From contig NZ_JAGSOJ010000006.1 in NCBI RefSeq assembly GCF_023684385.1, positions 1 through 64,000 on the forward strand: 64,000 nucleotides of DNA. The letters are read 5' to 3'. The notes beneath the pieces were generated by a model. It saw only the letters and a list, made by a program, of their open reading frames with translations, was not told where the DNA came from and did no database searches. The DNA comes from Oceanirhabdus seepicola. GTDB lineage: Bacteria > Bacillota > Clostridia > Clostridiales > Clostridiaceae. The number at the start of each line of letters is the position of its first letter. Positions within the stretch are counted from its first letter, which is position 1. Both the position numbers and the translations under genes were made by a program. Below, piece by piece: positions 1 through 7,205 of the stretch.

Positions 1-330
1 CAGACAATCGCTGCTATAAAATATTATAGGAGAGGAAAGTCCGGGCTCCATAGGGCAGGGTGCTGGGTAATACCCAGTGGAGGCAACTCTAAGGAAAGTG
101 CAACAGAAATAAACCGCCACTTTAAGTGGTAAGGATGGAACGGTGAGGTAAGAGCTCACCAGCACATAGGCGACTATGTGGCTATGTAAACCCCACCTGG
201 TGCAAGATCGAAGGGAGACATATGGGACGGCCCGTCCTGTCTTCAGGTGTATCGCTTGAGTTTATTGGTAACGATAAACCTAGATAGATGATTGTCTAAT
301 ACAGAACTCGGCTTATAGACTTGGTCGCAC
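1..330 (+). ncRNA. rnpB: RNase P RNA, copy 1 (5' end cut by window edge)
   Basis: Catalytic RNA of RNase P, which matures tRNA 5' ends. It carries the conserved A-type core: GAGGAAAGTCCGGGCTCC near 33-50, then AGGGCAGGGTGCTGGGTAA, and the 3' signature ACAGAACTCGGCTTATAG at 301-318. The window starts inside the P1 helix, so a few 5' bases and the promoter are missing. Positions 1-318 are identical to 415-732 of a second copy. The first difference is a319 versus g733, in the 3' strand of P1, so copy 1 needs a matching change upstream of the window to keep that pair. Confidence 0.95.
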
Positions 331-342
331 AAAAAGGTTATA

Positions 343-367
343 ACATCCAAAAATGGGTGTCTTTTTA
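343..367 (+). terminator. Intrinsic terminator of rnpB copy 1
   Basis: A six-pair stem, ACATCC (343-348) with GGGTGT (355-360) including one G-U pair, closes an A-rich loop and is followed by a T run from 362. It differs in sequence from the terminator of copy 2, so the duplication did not keep identical 3' flanks. Confidence 0.7.
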
Positions 368-369
368 TT

Positions 370-398
370 TTGATTTATTATTAATAATGTGTTATTAT
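370..398 (+). promoter_or_regulatory. Sigma-A promoter of rnpB copy 2
   Basis: TTGATT (370-375), a 17-bp spacer and TATTAT (393-398). The predicted start near 405 is the first base of the P1 helix. This suggests copy 2 is transcribed on its own rather than by read-through. Confidence 0.65.
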
Positions 399-404
399 AT
401 GAAT

Positions 405-742
405 GCGAGTAAGCCAGACAATCGCTGCTATAAAATATTATAGGAGAGGAAAGTCCGGGCTCCATAGGGCAGGGTGCTGGGTAATACCCAGTGGAGGCAA
501 CTCTAAGGAAAGTGCAACAGAAATAAACCGCCACTTTAAGTGGTAAGGATGGAACGGTGAGGTAAGAGCTCACCAGCACATAGGCGACTATGTGGCTATG
601 TAAACCCCACCTGGTGCAAGATCGAAGGGAGACATATGGGACGGCCCGTCCTGTCTTCAGGTGTATCGCTTGAGTTTATTGGTAACGATAAACCTAGATA
701 GATGATTGTCTAATACAGAACTCGGCTTATAGGCTTGGTCGC
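405..742 (+). ncRNA. rnpB: RNase P RNA, copy 2 (complete)
   Basis: Complete A-type RNase P RNA of about 338 nt. The P1 helix closes between GCGAGTAAGCC (405-415) and GGCTTGGTCGC (732-742), with one G-U and one mismatched pair. The CR-I core, the P4 strands and the terminal ACAGAACTCGGCTTATAG are all present. It has its own promoter at 370-398 and its own terminator at 757-785. It is identical to copy 1 over 318 nt. Two adjacent rnpB genes are unusual, because bacteria normally carry one. Confidence 0.95.
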
Positions 743-756
743 ATAAATTGGTTATA

Positions 757-785
757 ACATCTGTTATTTATAACAGATGTTTTTT
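757..785 (+). terminator. Intrinsic terminator of rnpB copy 2
   Basis: A perfect 10-bp stem ACATCTGTTA / TAACAGATGT (757-766 and 771-780) with loop TTTA, followed by TTTTT. Confidence 0.9.
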
Positions 786-805
786 GTATATAGAATACCA
801 CCAGC

Positions 806-919
806 AAAGCTGTTGATGGTATTAATTTTTACATTAACAAAGGAGAGACTTTTGGTCTTGTTGGAGAATATTGATGTGGTAAAACAACAAGGGGAAGGAA
901 ATATGCCAGAGATGGTTGA
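806..919 (+). pseudogene. Remnant of an oligopeptide-type ABC transporter ATPase (Walker A region)
   Basis: Reading frame 2 from 806 gives KAVDGINFYINKGE, then TFGLVGEY, a TGA stop, and CGKTTRGR. This is the start of an OppF/DppF-type ATPase around Walker A (family: ETLGLVGESGCGKSTTGR) with a stop codon inside the P-loop and a second stop at 917. Nothing upstream or downstream continues the gene. It is a dead fragment about 37 codons long. The assignment rests on the KAVDG...GLVGE-x-x-CGKTT pattern. Confidence 0.7.
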
Positions 920-922
920 AAT

Positions 923-1055
923 AAAAAAAAACTAACCCAACTCTCATTGGGTCAGAGGAAAAGTATGAAACAATATATTTAAAAAGGGTATTGATTGCAA
1001 GTTTAAAATATGTAAGACACCTTACCGATATGTAAGGTTGAGTCCCTTTAAACTT
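923..1055 (-). ncRNA. Predicted small RNA, about 133 nt, unknown family
   Basis: On the minus strand a sigma-A-like promoter (1062-1090) would start transcription near 1055. The RNA begins AAGUUUAAA, which pairs with UUUAAACUU (plus 999-1007). Inside lies CCUUAC-AUAUCG-GUAAGG. It ends in an intrinsic terminator, ACCCAA-TGAGAG-TTGGGT (plus 935-952), followed by TTAG and a run of T. There is no convincing ORF. The start-site fit to the first stem, the internal stem-loop and the terminator together suggest a real small RNA. I do not recognise the family. Confidence 0.5.
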
Positions 1056-1061
1056 AACTTT

Positions 1062-1090
1062 ATTATAACATCAATGTAAGGTTAATGCAA
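1062..1090 (-). promoter_or_regulatory. Minus-strand sigma-A promoter of the predicted sRNA
   Basis: On the minus strand: TTGCAT (plus 1085-1090), a 17-bp spacer and a perfect TATAAT (plus 1062-1067). No protein gene lies downstream on this strand. Confidence 0.6.
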
Positions 1091-1145
1091 GTAAAATTCA
1101 GAAAAATTACTTTTAATTCATATAAATAAATATTCTGTGATTATA

Positions 1146-1174
1146 TTGAACAATTACAACCAATGAAGTATAAT
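1146..1174 (+). promoter_or_regulatory. Promoter of the hyd maturation genes
   Basis: TTGAAC (1146-1151), 17-bp spacer, TATAAT (1169-1174). The predicted start near 1181 gives a leader of about 207 nt before the first gene at 1389. Confidence 0.65.
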
Positions 1175-1180
1175 TAAAAT

Positions 1181-1350
1181 AAGAAATAATAATTATTAAT
1201 AAATACATAGTGAGATATCGGTTCATTTGGAGGTTCTGAATGGATGGATAAAGGTTTCTCTATCCCGTTTGTAAAGATAAGTCTAAACAATTGGAAAGGA
1301 GGAGTATGATAAAATTCTGTAATCATAGACTCCTTACGGAGTCTTTTTTG
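1181..1350 (+). promoter_or_regulatory. Candidate transcription attenuator or riboswitch leader of the hyd genes
   Basis: The leader holds a terminator, AGACTCC-TTAC-GGAGTCT plus a T run (1327-1349). A competing hairpin pairs AAGGAG and TATGAT (1296-1301, 1305-1310) with ATCATA and CTCCTT (1322-1327, 1330-1335), which would take up the 5' half of the terminator. Upstream, 1205-1290 contains further stems such as GGATA/TATCC. I see no match to a known riboswitch consensus. It probably decides read-through into the TM1266-like gene and hydG. The competing pairings are visible in the sequence. The regulatory role is inferred. Confidence 0.5.
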
Positions 1351-1362
1351 TTTTTAAAATAA
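1306..1362 (+). CDS. Possible 18-codon leader peptide overlapping the attenuator terminator
   Basis: ATG at 1306 follows a good Shine-Dalgarno (AAGGAGG, 1296-1302) and reads MIKFCNHRLLTESFLFLK before TAA at 1360. The frame runs through the whole terminator hairpin and its T run, so a translating ribosome would block the terminator. The Shine-Dalgarno and AUG lie in the 5' arm of the competing hairpin. The frame may be accidental. Confidence 0.35.
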   Translation: MIKFCNHRLLTESFLFLK

Positions 1363-1388
1363 AAAGTTTAGAAAGTACTGGTGAGTTT

Positions 1389-1634
1389 ATGGAAAAAAGA
1401 GTGGGTGTTGTTGGTATTGTTATTGAAGATTTTGATATAGTAGATAAAGTAAATGATAGGCTACATGAGCATGCTGAAATTATAGTTGGGCGTATGGGAG
1501 TTCCGTACAAAGATAAGGGAATATCAGTAATATCATTGATAGTTGATGGTACAATGGATAATATTAGTTCTTTAACAGGTCAACTTGGAAAAATCAAGGG
1601 GTTAAAGGTTAAATCAGCAATAACTAAAAAGTAA
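1389..1634 (+). CDS. TM1266-type iron-only hydrogenase system regulator
   Basis: An 81-aa protein of the small ACT/CopG-like family (TM1266) found next to [FeFe]-hydrogenase maturases. The family pattern is clear: RVGVVGIVIED at the N terminus, a central HAEIIVGRMGVPY, and GISVISLIVDG before the final helix. It probably acts as a ligand-binding regulator of hydrogenase assembly, but its biochemistry is unsettled. The start at 1389 has a modest GGTGAG site. hydG follows 15 bp later, so the two are cotranscribed behind the attenuator-like leader. Confidence 0.85.
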   Translation: MEKRVGVVGIVIEDFDIVDKVNDRLHEHAEIIVGRMGVPYKDKGISVISLIVDGTMDNISSLTGQLGKIKGLKVKSAITKK

Positions 1635-1649
1635 TTTGGAGGGGATTTG

Positions 1650-3065
1650 ATGAAAGAATATAAGTATAATGATTTTATAAAACATGATGAAATTTTGGAA
1701 TGTATTAAATATGGTGAAGATAAAGCTTCAGATAAAGAATATGTAAAGAGTTTACTGGAAAAGGCTAGAGAATTAAAAGGATTGAATCATAGAGAGGCAG
1801 CGGTATTATTAAGTGTTCAAGATCAAGAGTTGCTTGATGAAATTTACAAAATAGCAGGATATATTAAAGATAGAATTTATGGTGAAAGAATTGTAATGTT
1901 TGCTCCGTTATATGTAAGTAATTATTGTGTGAATAATTGTGTTTACTGTGGATATAAACATGATAACAAGAATTTAAGAAGAAAAAAATTAACTATGGAA
2001 CAACTAGAGAAAGAAGTTAAGGTATTAGAATCCTTAGGTCATAAAAGATTAGCTTTAGAAGCTGGAGAAGATCCGGTAAATTGTGATTTAGATTATGTTA
2101 TTGAATGTCTAAAGAAAATCTATTCAGTTAAACTTGATAATGGAAGTATAAGAAGAGTCAATGTTAATGTTGCTGCTACAACAGTTGAAGAATACAAGAG
2201 ATTAAAAGATGCAGACATTGGTACTTATATACTATTCCAGGAGTCATATAATAAGGAAAGATATGAAGAGTTACATCCACAAGGACCAAAACATAATTAT
2301 AACTGGCATACAACTGCAATGCACAGAGCTATGCAAGCTGGTATAGATGATGTAGGAATGGGAGTGCTTTACGGATTATATGAATATAAGTATGAAACTA
2401 TTGCATTGTTTATGCATGGTGAGCACTTAGAGCAAGAGTTTGGAGTAGGACCTCACACAATATCTGTTCCAAGAATGAAAAAAGCTGAGGGCGTAGATCT
2501 TGAAAAATTCCCTCATGTCATTGATGATGCAACATTTAAGCAGGTTGTTGCAATAATTAGATTAGCAGTACCATATACAGGCATAATACTTTCAACTAGA
2601 GAGTCTGCTGAGGCAAGAAAAGAATTCTTAAAGATTGGAATATCACAAGTGAGTGCGGGTTCATGCACTGACGTTGGCGGATATATGGAAGAGTATAATA
2701 ATGGATTACTTAAAAATAAACCACAGTTTGAAGTTGCGGATCACAGAACGCCTATGGAAGTGCTTAAAGGTTTACTAAAGGAGGGGTATCTACCTAGTTA
2801 CTGTACAGCTTGTTACAGAGAAGGACGAACTGGAGATAGATTCATGCCTTTGGCTAAAAGTGGTCAAATACACAATGTATGTCAACCTAATGCTATATTC
2901 ACGCTTAAAGAATATATCTTAGATTATGGAGATGAAGAGTTAAGAGATATTGGGGAAAAGAAAATAAAAGAAGCTATAGAAGCGATTCCTAAGGAGTCTG
3001 CTAGAGAACTAACTAAAAGGTATATTAAGAGATTAGAAGATGGTGAAAGAGACCTTAGAGTATAA
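1650..3065 (+). CDS. hydG: [FeFe]-hydrogenase H-cluster maturase HydG, radical SAM
   Basis: A 471-aa radical-SAM tyrosine lyase that makes the CO and CN ligands (as an Fe-Cys-CO-CN synthon) of the H-cluster. The radical-SAM CX3CX2C motif is CVNNCVYC (about residues 91-98). The ThiH/BATS C-terminal part carries the second-cluster motif YCTACYREGRTGDRFM followed by a further Cys. Length and domain order are normal for HydG. ATG 1650 is preferred over the adjacent TTG because GGAGGGG lies at 1638-1644. It is followed by a 247-bp repeat and then hydF. hydE, the third maturase, is not in this window. Confidence 0.95.
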   Translation: MKEYKYNDFIKHDEILECIKYGEDKASDKEYVKSLLEKARELKGLNHREAAVLLSVQDQELLDEIYKIAGYIKDRIYGERIVMFAPLYVSNYCVNNCVYCGYKHDNKNLRRKKLTMEQLEKEVKVLESLGHKRLALEAGEDPVNCDLDYVIECLKKIYSVKLDNGSIRRVNVNVAATTVEEYKRLKDADIGTYILFQESYNKERYEELHPQGPKHNYNWHTTAMHRAMQAGIDDVGMGVLYGLYEYKYETIALFMHGEHLEQEFGVGPHTISVPRMKKAEGVDLEKFPHVIDDATFKQVVAIIRLAVPYTGIILSTRESAEARKEFLKIGISQVSAGSCTDVGGYMEEYNNGLLKNKPQFEVADHRTPMEVLKGLLKEGYLPSYCTACYREGRTGDRFMPLAKSGQIHNVCQPNAIFTLKEYILDYGDEELRDIGEKKIKEAIEAIPKESARELTKRYIKRLEDGERDLRV

Positions 3066-3139
3066 ATTTGTATAAACAATAATAATGCTAAAGGTAGAAT
3101 AGAAAAGTAAATTGAGAAGGAAATAAACATTAAAACATA

Positions 3140-3386
3140 GTTGAGAGCTGAGAGTGGAGAGTTGAGAACGTTGGACATTTCACTTCGTGAAATTATAAAT
3201 TTATTGTTCCTTGAACAATAGAGATATACTCGTTTCATTACTTATGAAACATTGTATCTAAAATACAATATTTTATCTTAGGATAAAGTGAGTAAAAACT
3301 TCTTGTTCTTAAGAACAACATAATGTAGTTTCTGCCTTAAAGCAGAAACATCCATCGTTCTCAACTCTCAACTCACCACTCTCAAC
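3140..3386. repeat. Seven-hairpin repeat element, copy A (247 bp)
   Basis: Terminal inverted repeats of 36 bp (3140-3175 and 3351-3386; 31 of 36 positions match) enclose seven consecutive short hairpins: ATTTCAC/GTGAAAT (3177-3193), TATTGTTC/GAACAATA (3202-3220), GTTTCAT/ATGAAAC (3232-3250), ATTGTAT/ATACAAT (3251-3269), TTTATC/GATAAA (3272-3287), TTGTTCTT/AAGAACAA (3303-3318), GTTTCTGC/GCAGAAAC (3328-3349). Copy B at 4696-4942 has the same length. There is no ORF. It may be a non-autonomous mobile element or a structured RNA element. Confidence 0.85.
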
Positions 3387-3415
3387 TTCTTTCAAGGGTT
3401 TTTAATTTTTTATGT

Positions 3416-3436
3416 GCACGCAGCGCGTGCCTTATT
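3416..3436 (+). terminator. Possible terminator just upstream of hydF
   Basis: GCACGC-AGC-GCGTGC (3416-3430) followed by CTTATTTT. A similar GTGCACG...GTGCCTT unit follows a repeat end at 7090-7117, so it may belong to the repeat family. If active, it would reduce read-through from hydG into hydF. Confidence 0.4.
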
Positions 3437-3457
3437 TTAAGTTTTAGGGGGGATTTT

Positions 3458-4654
3458 ATGATTAAGACACCAAAAGCCAATAGACTACACATCGGGATTT
3501 TTGGAAAAAGAAACAGTGGTAAATCAAGCTTAATTAATGCTATTACTGGACAAGAAATGGCTCTTGTTTCTGATTTGGCGGGCACCACAACAGATCCAGT
3601 GTATAAAGCTATGGAATTATTGCCTATTGGTCCGGTAACTATGATTGATACTGCTGGGTTTGACGATGAAGGTGTTGTAGGTGAGCTTAGAGTTAAAAAA
3701 TCACGAGAAGTGTTGGATAAGACGGATATTGCTCTTGTAGTTTTTTCGCCGGAAGATGATGAGTTTTCGTATGAAGAAGAGTGGTTATGTCAATTTAAAA
3801 AAAGAAAGATTCCAGTAATAGGTGTTCTTAATAAGTTGGATCTTTTAGAGAAAGATTTAAAGGAATATGAAGAAAAGTTTAATATTCCTTTCGTATCTGT
3901 TAGTGCAAAAGAGGATAGAAATATTGACGAATTAAAAAAAGTAATTATAAGAAACTCTCCTTCTGACTATGAGATGCAATATATTGCTAGAGATTTAGTT
4001 GGAAGTAAAGCTCTAGTATTGTTAGTAGCACCACAGGATATTCAAGCGCCTAAGGGAAGGTTGATTTTGCCACAAGTTCAAACAATAAGGGACTTGTTAG
4101 ATGGTGATGCTATGGTATTAACTGTGAAGCTTACAGAATTAGAGGACTCATTAAAAGTTCTGAGTGGGAAGCCTGATTTAGTTATAACAGATTCTCAAGT
4201 ATTCGAGAAGGTAAATGAAATTTTAGATGAAGATGTACCGTTGACTTCATTCTCAATTCTTATGGCTAGGTTTAAAGGAGATCTTGAACAATTAGTAGAA
4301 GGTGCTCAGCAGATCGATAATTTAAAGGATGGAGATAAGGTTTTGATTGCAGAAGCTTGTACTCATCACGCTTTAAAAGGAGATATCGGAAGAGAAAAAC
4401 TTCCTAACTGGTTAAAAGAGAGAACTGGAGCAGAACTAGATGTTCAAATAAATGCTGGGTGTGATTTTGTAGAGGATCTATCACAGTTTAAGCTTATAAT
4501 TCATTGTGGAGCTTGCATGTTTAATAGAAAGCAGATGATAACAAGGATTGAAAAGGCTAGAGAGTGTGGAATTCCAATCACTAATTATGGAGTTGCTATT
4601 GCACATATGAAAGGAATGCTTCAGAGAGTTATGAAAGCAATGAAAAGTAAATAA
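3458..4654 (+). CDS. hydF: [FeFe]-hydrogenase H-cluster maturation GTPase HydF
   Basis: A 398-aa scaffold GTPase that assembles the [2Fe] subcluster and delivers it to apo-HydA. The N-terminal Era-like GTPase domain shows the P-loop GKRNSGKSS (about residues 17-25), DTAGFDDEG (G3) and NKLD (G4). The C-terminal cluster-binding domain has EACTHHA and, about 50 residues later, HCGACMF, the CxH...HCxxC ligand set. Start ATG 3458 has the site AGGGGGGATTTT. It lies between two copies of the seven-hairpin repeat and ends ahead of a bidirectional terminator. Confidence 0.95.
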   Translation: MIKTPKANRLHIGIFGKRNSGKSSLINAITGQEMALVSDLAGTTTDPVYKAMELLPIGPVTMIDTAGFDDEGVVGELRVKKSREVLDKTDIALVVFSPEDDEFSYEEEWLCQFKKRKIPVIGVLNKLDLLEKDLKEYEEKFNIPFVSVSAKEDRNIDELKKVIIRNSPSDYEMQYIARDLVGSKALVLLVAPQDIQAPKGRLILPQVQTIRDLLDGDAMVLTVKLTELEDSLKVLSGKPDLVITDSQVFEKVNEILDEDVPLTSFSILMARFKGDLEQLVEGAQQIDNLKDGDKVLIAEACTHHALKGDIGREKLPNWLKERTGAELDVQINAGCDFVEDLSQFKLIIHCGACMFNRKQMITRIEKARECGIPITNYGVAIAHMKGMLQRVMKAMKSK

Positions 4655-4695
4655 GCCATAGAAAAAATTGAGGTATGAAAACTTTTATAAACATA

Positions 4696-4942
4696 GTTGA
4701 GAGTTGAGAGTGTAGAGTTGAGAACGTTGGATATTTCACTCCGTGAAATTCTAATCTTGTTGTTCAAGGGAGAATAAGGATTTACTCGTTTCATTATGAA
4801 TGAAACATTCTACTTTTAAATGCAATATCTTATCTGGAGATAAAATGATCGAAATTTTTTGTTCTGAAAAATAATAAATTGTAGTTTCTGCTGTAAAGCA
4901 GAAACATCCATCGTTCTCAGTTCTCAACTCACAGTTCTCAAC
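4696..4942. repeat. Seven-hairpin repeat element, copy B (247 bp, partly decayed)
   Basis: Same terminal inverted repeats (4696-4731, 4907-4942) and same length as copy A at 3140-3386. Four internal hairpins keep pairing arms while their loops have changed: ATTTCAC/GTGAAAT with loop TCC (4733-4749), GTTTCAT/ATGAAAC with loop TATGA, TTATCT/AGATAA, and GTTTCTGC/GCAGAAAC with loop TGTAAA. The other three are degraded. It is in the same orientation as copy A. Confidence 0.85.
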
Positions 4943-4947
4943 TATTA

Positions 4948-4970
4948 AAAAGCACGGTTTCCGTGCTTTT
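4948..4970. terminator. Bidirectional terminator between hydF and the LRR gene
   Basis: AAAAGCACGG-TTT-CCGTGCTTTT, a perfect 10-bp stem with A and T runs on both sides, suited to both convergent genes. Confidence 0.9.
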
Positions 4971-4973
4971 AAT

Positions 4974-6797
4974 TTATAGTGATTCAATTTCTTCATGTTG
5001 GAGGTCCTCAACATGTATTCCAGAGTCATCTTTAACAATGATCATAGTTTCTAAACCATAAGGAGGACCGTGAGGTCCAACAAATGTTGATACTCTCACT
5101 TTAAATTTTAGTACTTTGTAGGAGACTTTTATATCTAAAATTCCTGCATCCATGAACTGTCTGGGTTCTCCATAATATTCTTCAATAGCTTTATTTATAT
5201 AAGGAAAGAATTGACGTAATATATACCTTTCATATGTTGCGTAGTTATAAAAATATTTTGGAAGAGGATTACCATAAAAAGATAAAGAAGTTAAATTGGG
5301 TAAATCCATAATTGGCCCAATATCCCTGATTTCATTGTTTGATACATTTAAACTTCTTAGATTTGTTAATGAGTTTAAACTTTCAACATTGGTTATTTTA
5401 TTATTCTCAAGATCCAATCCATTTAAATTAACTAGTGTTCTTAATCCATAAATATTAGTAACATTATTATTCTCTAAACCTAAAAAAACTAAATTTGATA
5501 AGGTAGATAACTCGCTAACATCACTTATTTGATTATAATCTAATAATAGAGTTTCTAATCTCTGTAAAGATCCTAATCCTTTTATGTCGTTTATTTGATT
5601 ATGTCTTACATCCAATTCTTTTAGATTAGCTATGTATTTGATACCTTTAACATTTTCCAGTTTATTTTCTTTTAAAGATAAATCTCTTAATTTTTTTAAA
5701 GATTTCAATGGGGGAATATTGGTGATTTGGTTTTCTGATAAATCTAATATTTCAAGGTTAATCAAATTATTCAAAGGTTTAATATTGCTAATTTCATTAT
5801 TCCTAAGGCCTAATGAGGTTAAATTAGTTAAAGATTTTAAAGGTGTAAGATTAGTAATACGATTGTATCCTAAACTTAAGTTAGTTAGATTTGTTAAATT
5901 GCATAGAGGTTTAATATTACTAACTTTGTTTATATATAAGCCTAGCATATTTAAATTAATTAAATTACTTAATGGTTCAATATCTCTAACATCATTACTG
6001 TACAAACTTAGTACTTTTAAATTAGTTAAACGACTCAATGAACTAATATCCATAATATTATTGTTATCTAAATCTAATTCAGTTAAATGAATTAAATTAA
6101 AAAGTGGACTAATATCACATATACTGTTATATCTTAATTTTAGTTTTTCAAGTTTAAATAAACTACCCAAAGGACTAATATCTACAACATGATTACTAGC
6201 TAACTTCAATTCGATTAAAAGATTTAAGTTGCTCAGTGGACTTATATCAAATATTTCGTTGTAACTTAATTCAAGTTTTTCTAGTTTAGTTAAATTGGCT
6301 AATGGTGTGATATCAACTACTTTACTGAACCATAAATCCAAACTTTCTAAATTAGATAAATTACTTAATGGTGTTATATCACTCATTTCGATATTACGTA
6401 AGCTTAAGGTTTTTAAGTTAGTTAAACTAGCTAACACAGATATATCATCTATTTCGTAGTTTCGAGATAAATTCAAATCTATTAATCCAGTTAAATGTTG
6501 TAATCCTTCTAAATTAGAAATCTTTCTATCTGCTGCATTTAATCTGTTTATATTATTAATATCACATTGGTGAATATCGCCCTTAGGTTTATTGATAATT
6601 TCTCTAATTAACTTTTCTAGATTCTGATCTGGAAATTTTATAATCTTACTCTTTTCTTTCTGTCTTAAAGTATCTATTAACATGGTGTAACTCATAGAAT
6701 GATTAATTGTGTGCACAGAAAATGCTGAGACATTTGTAACATGATTGAATAAAAATCCAATAGTTATAAAAAGACTTGTGATAAATTTGATTTTCAT
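4974..6797 (-). CDS. Secreted internalin-like leucine-rich-repeat protein with DUF3888-like C terminus
   Basis: A 607-aa protein. A signal peptide (MKIKFITSLFITIG... ending near NVSA) is followed by an internalin-type cap (FPDQNLEKLIREIIN) and about 19 leucine-rich repeats of 22 residues on the pattern LxxLxxLxLxxNxIxDIxPL. The last 80 residues (EYYGEPRQFMDAGILDIK, then FVGPHGPPYGLETM) resemble DUF3888. There is no LPXTG anchor. The downstream start at 6797 is chosen because AAGGGAG is 9 nt before it; the frame is open to 6824. It is probably a secreted or wall-associated protein-binding protein. Its partner is unknown. Confidence 0.85.
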   Translation of the reverse strand: MKIKFITSLFITIGFLFNHVTNVSAFSVHTINHSMSYTMLIDTLRQKEKSKIIKFPDQNLEKLIREIINKPKGDIHQCDINNINRLNAADRKISNLEGLQHLTGLIDLNLSRNYEIDDISVLASLTNLKTLSLRNIEMSDITPLSNLSNLESLDLWFSKVVDITPLANLTKLEKLELSYNEIFDISPLSNLNLLIELKLASNHVVDISPLGSLFKLEKLKLRYNSICDISPLFNLIHLTELDLDNNNIMDISSLSRLTNLKVLSLYSNDVRDIEPLSNLINLNMLGLYINKVSNIKPLCNLTNLTNLSLGYNRITNLTPLKSLTNLTSLGLRNNEISNIKPLNNLINLEILDLSENQITNIPPLKSLKKLRDLSLKENKLENVKGIKYIANLKELDVRHNQINDIKGLGSLQRLETLLLDYNQISDVSELSTLSNLVFLGLENNNVTNIYGLRTLVNLNGLDLENNKITNVESLNSLTNLRSLNVSNNEIRDIGPIMDLPNLTSLSFYGNPLPKYFYNYATYERYILRQFFPYINKAIEEYYGEPRQFMDAGILDIKVSYKVLKFKVRVSTFVGPHGPPYGLETMIIVKDDSGIHVEDLQHEEIESL

Positions 6798-7053
6798 TTT
6801 AGCCATCTCCCTTAAATAACACATTTCTTATAATTTATATTCTGTGGAAGTCATTCAACGTTTAAACAAAATTATAAAAAAAAATAGTTCAGTATTTATA
6901 GGTTCTGCAATTAATTATATATATCAAATGTATTTCCTCACAATTTGGTTCAAGCCAATGAAAGGGTACATGGAGAATCTCACTTTCACTCATATATAAT
7001 GTTTCATCTATTCCTACAACACGCTTTGCCGTTTTCGACTATCCGCTCTCCCC

Positions 7054-7117
7054 TTCTAACTCTCAACTTCTTTAAAAGGTTTTCAGTTTGTGCACGGATA
7101 AGGTGCCTTTTTTATTT
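7054..7117. repeat. Right-end remnant of the hairpin repeat with a terminator-like tail
   Basis: TCTAACTCTCAACTTCTTTAAAAGG (7055-7079 region) matches the right terminus and flank of copy A at 3140-3386. It is followed by TGCACGGATAAGGTGCC and a T run (7091-7117). The rest of the 6798-7205 gap holds AT-rich sequence with no credible gene. Confidence 0.5.
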
Positions 7118-7143
7118 TTATTTGATTAATTTATCAGAATATA

Positions 7144-7172
7144 TTGAAAAAAGAGACAAATGATGTTATAAA
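7144..7172 (+). promoter_or_regulatory. Promoter of the DRTGG/HATPase genes
   Basis: TTGAAA (7144-7149), 17-bp spacer, TATAAA (7167-7172), 34 bp before the ATG at 7206. Confidence 0.55.
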
Positions 7173-7205
7173 GATTAAAAGAGAAGATTTATGGGGGGCT
7201 AAAGA

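Noticed and set aside
313..579. 88-codon minus-strand frame across the rnpB genes
   Set aside because: It lies across the 3' end of copy 1 and into copy 2, is antisense to a structured RNA, and has no ribosome site.
3140..3386. CRISPR array in the repeat-rich hyd region
   Set aside because: The short palindromes differ from one another and are not separated by equal spacers; no cas gene is in the window.
5632..6090. 152-codon plus-strand frame inside the LRR gene
   Set aside because: It is antisense to the regular leucine repeats, which create open frames on the other strand by their periodic composition.
6945..7163. 72-codon plus-strand frame
   Set aside because: It spans a repeat-end fragment and a terminator-like hairpin, has no ribosome site and shows no recognisable protein pattern.
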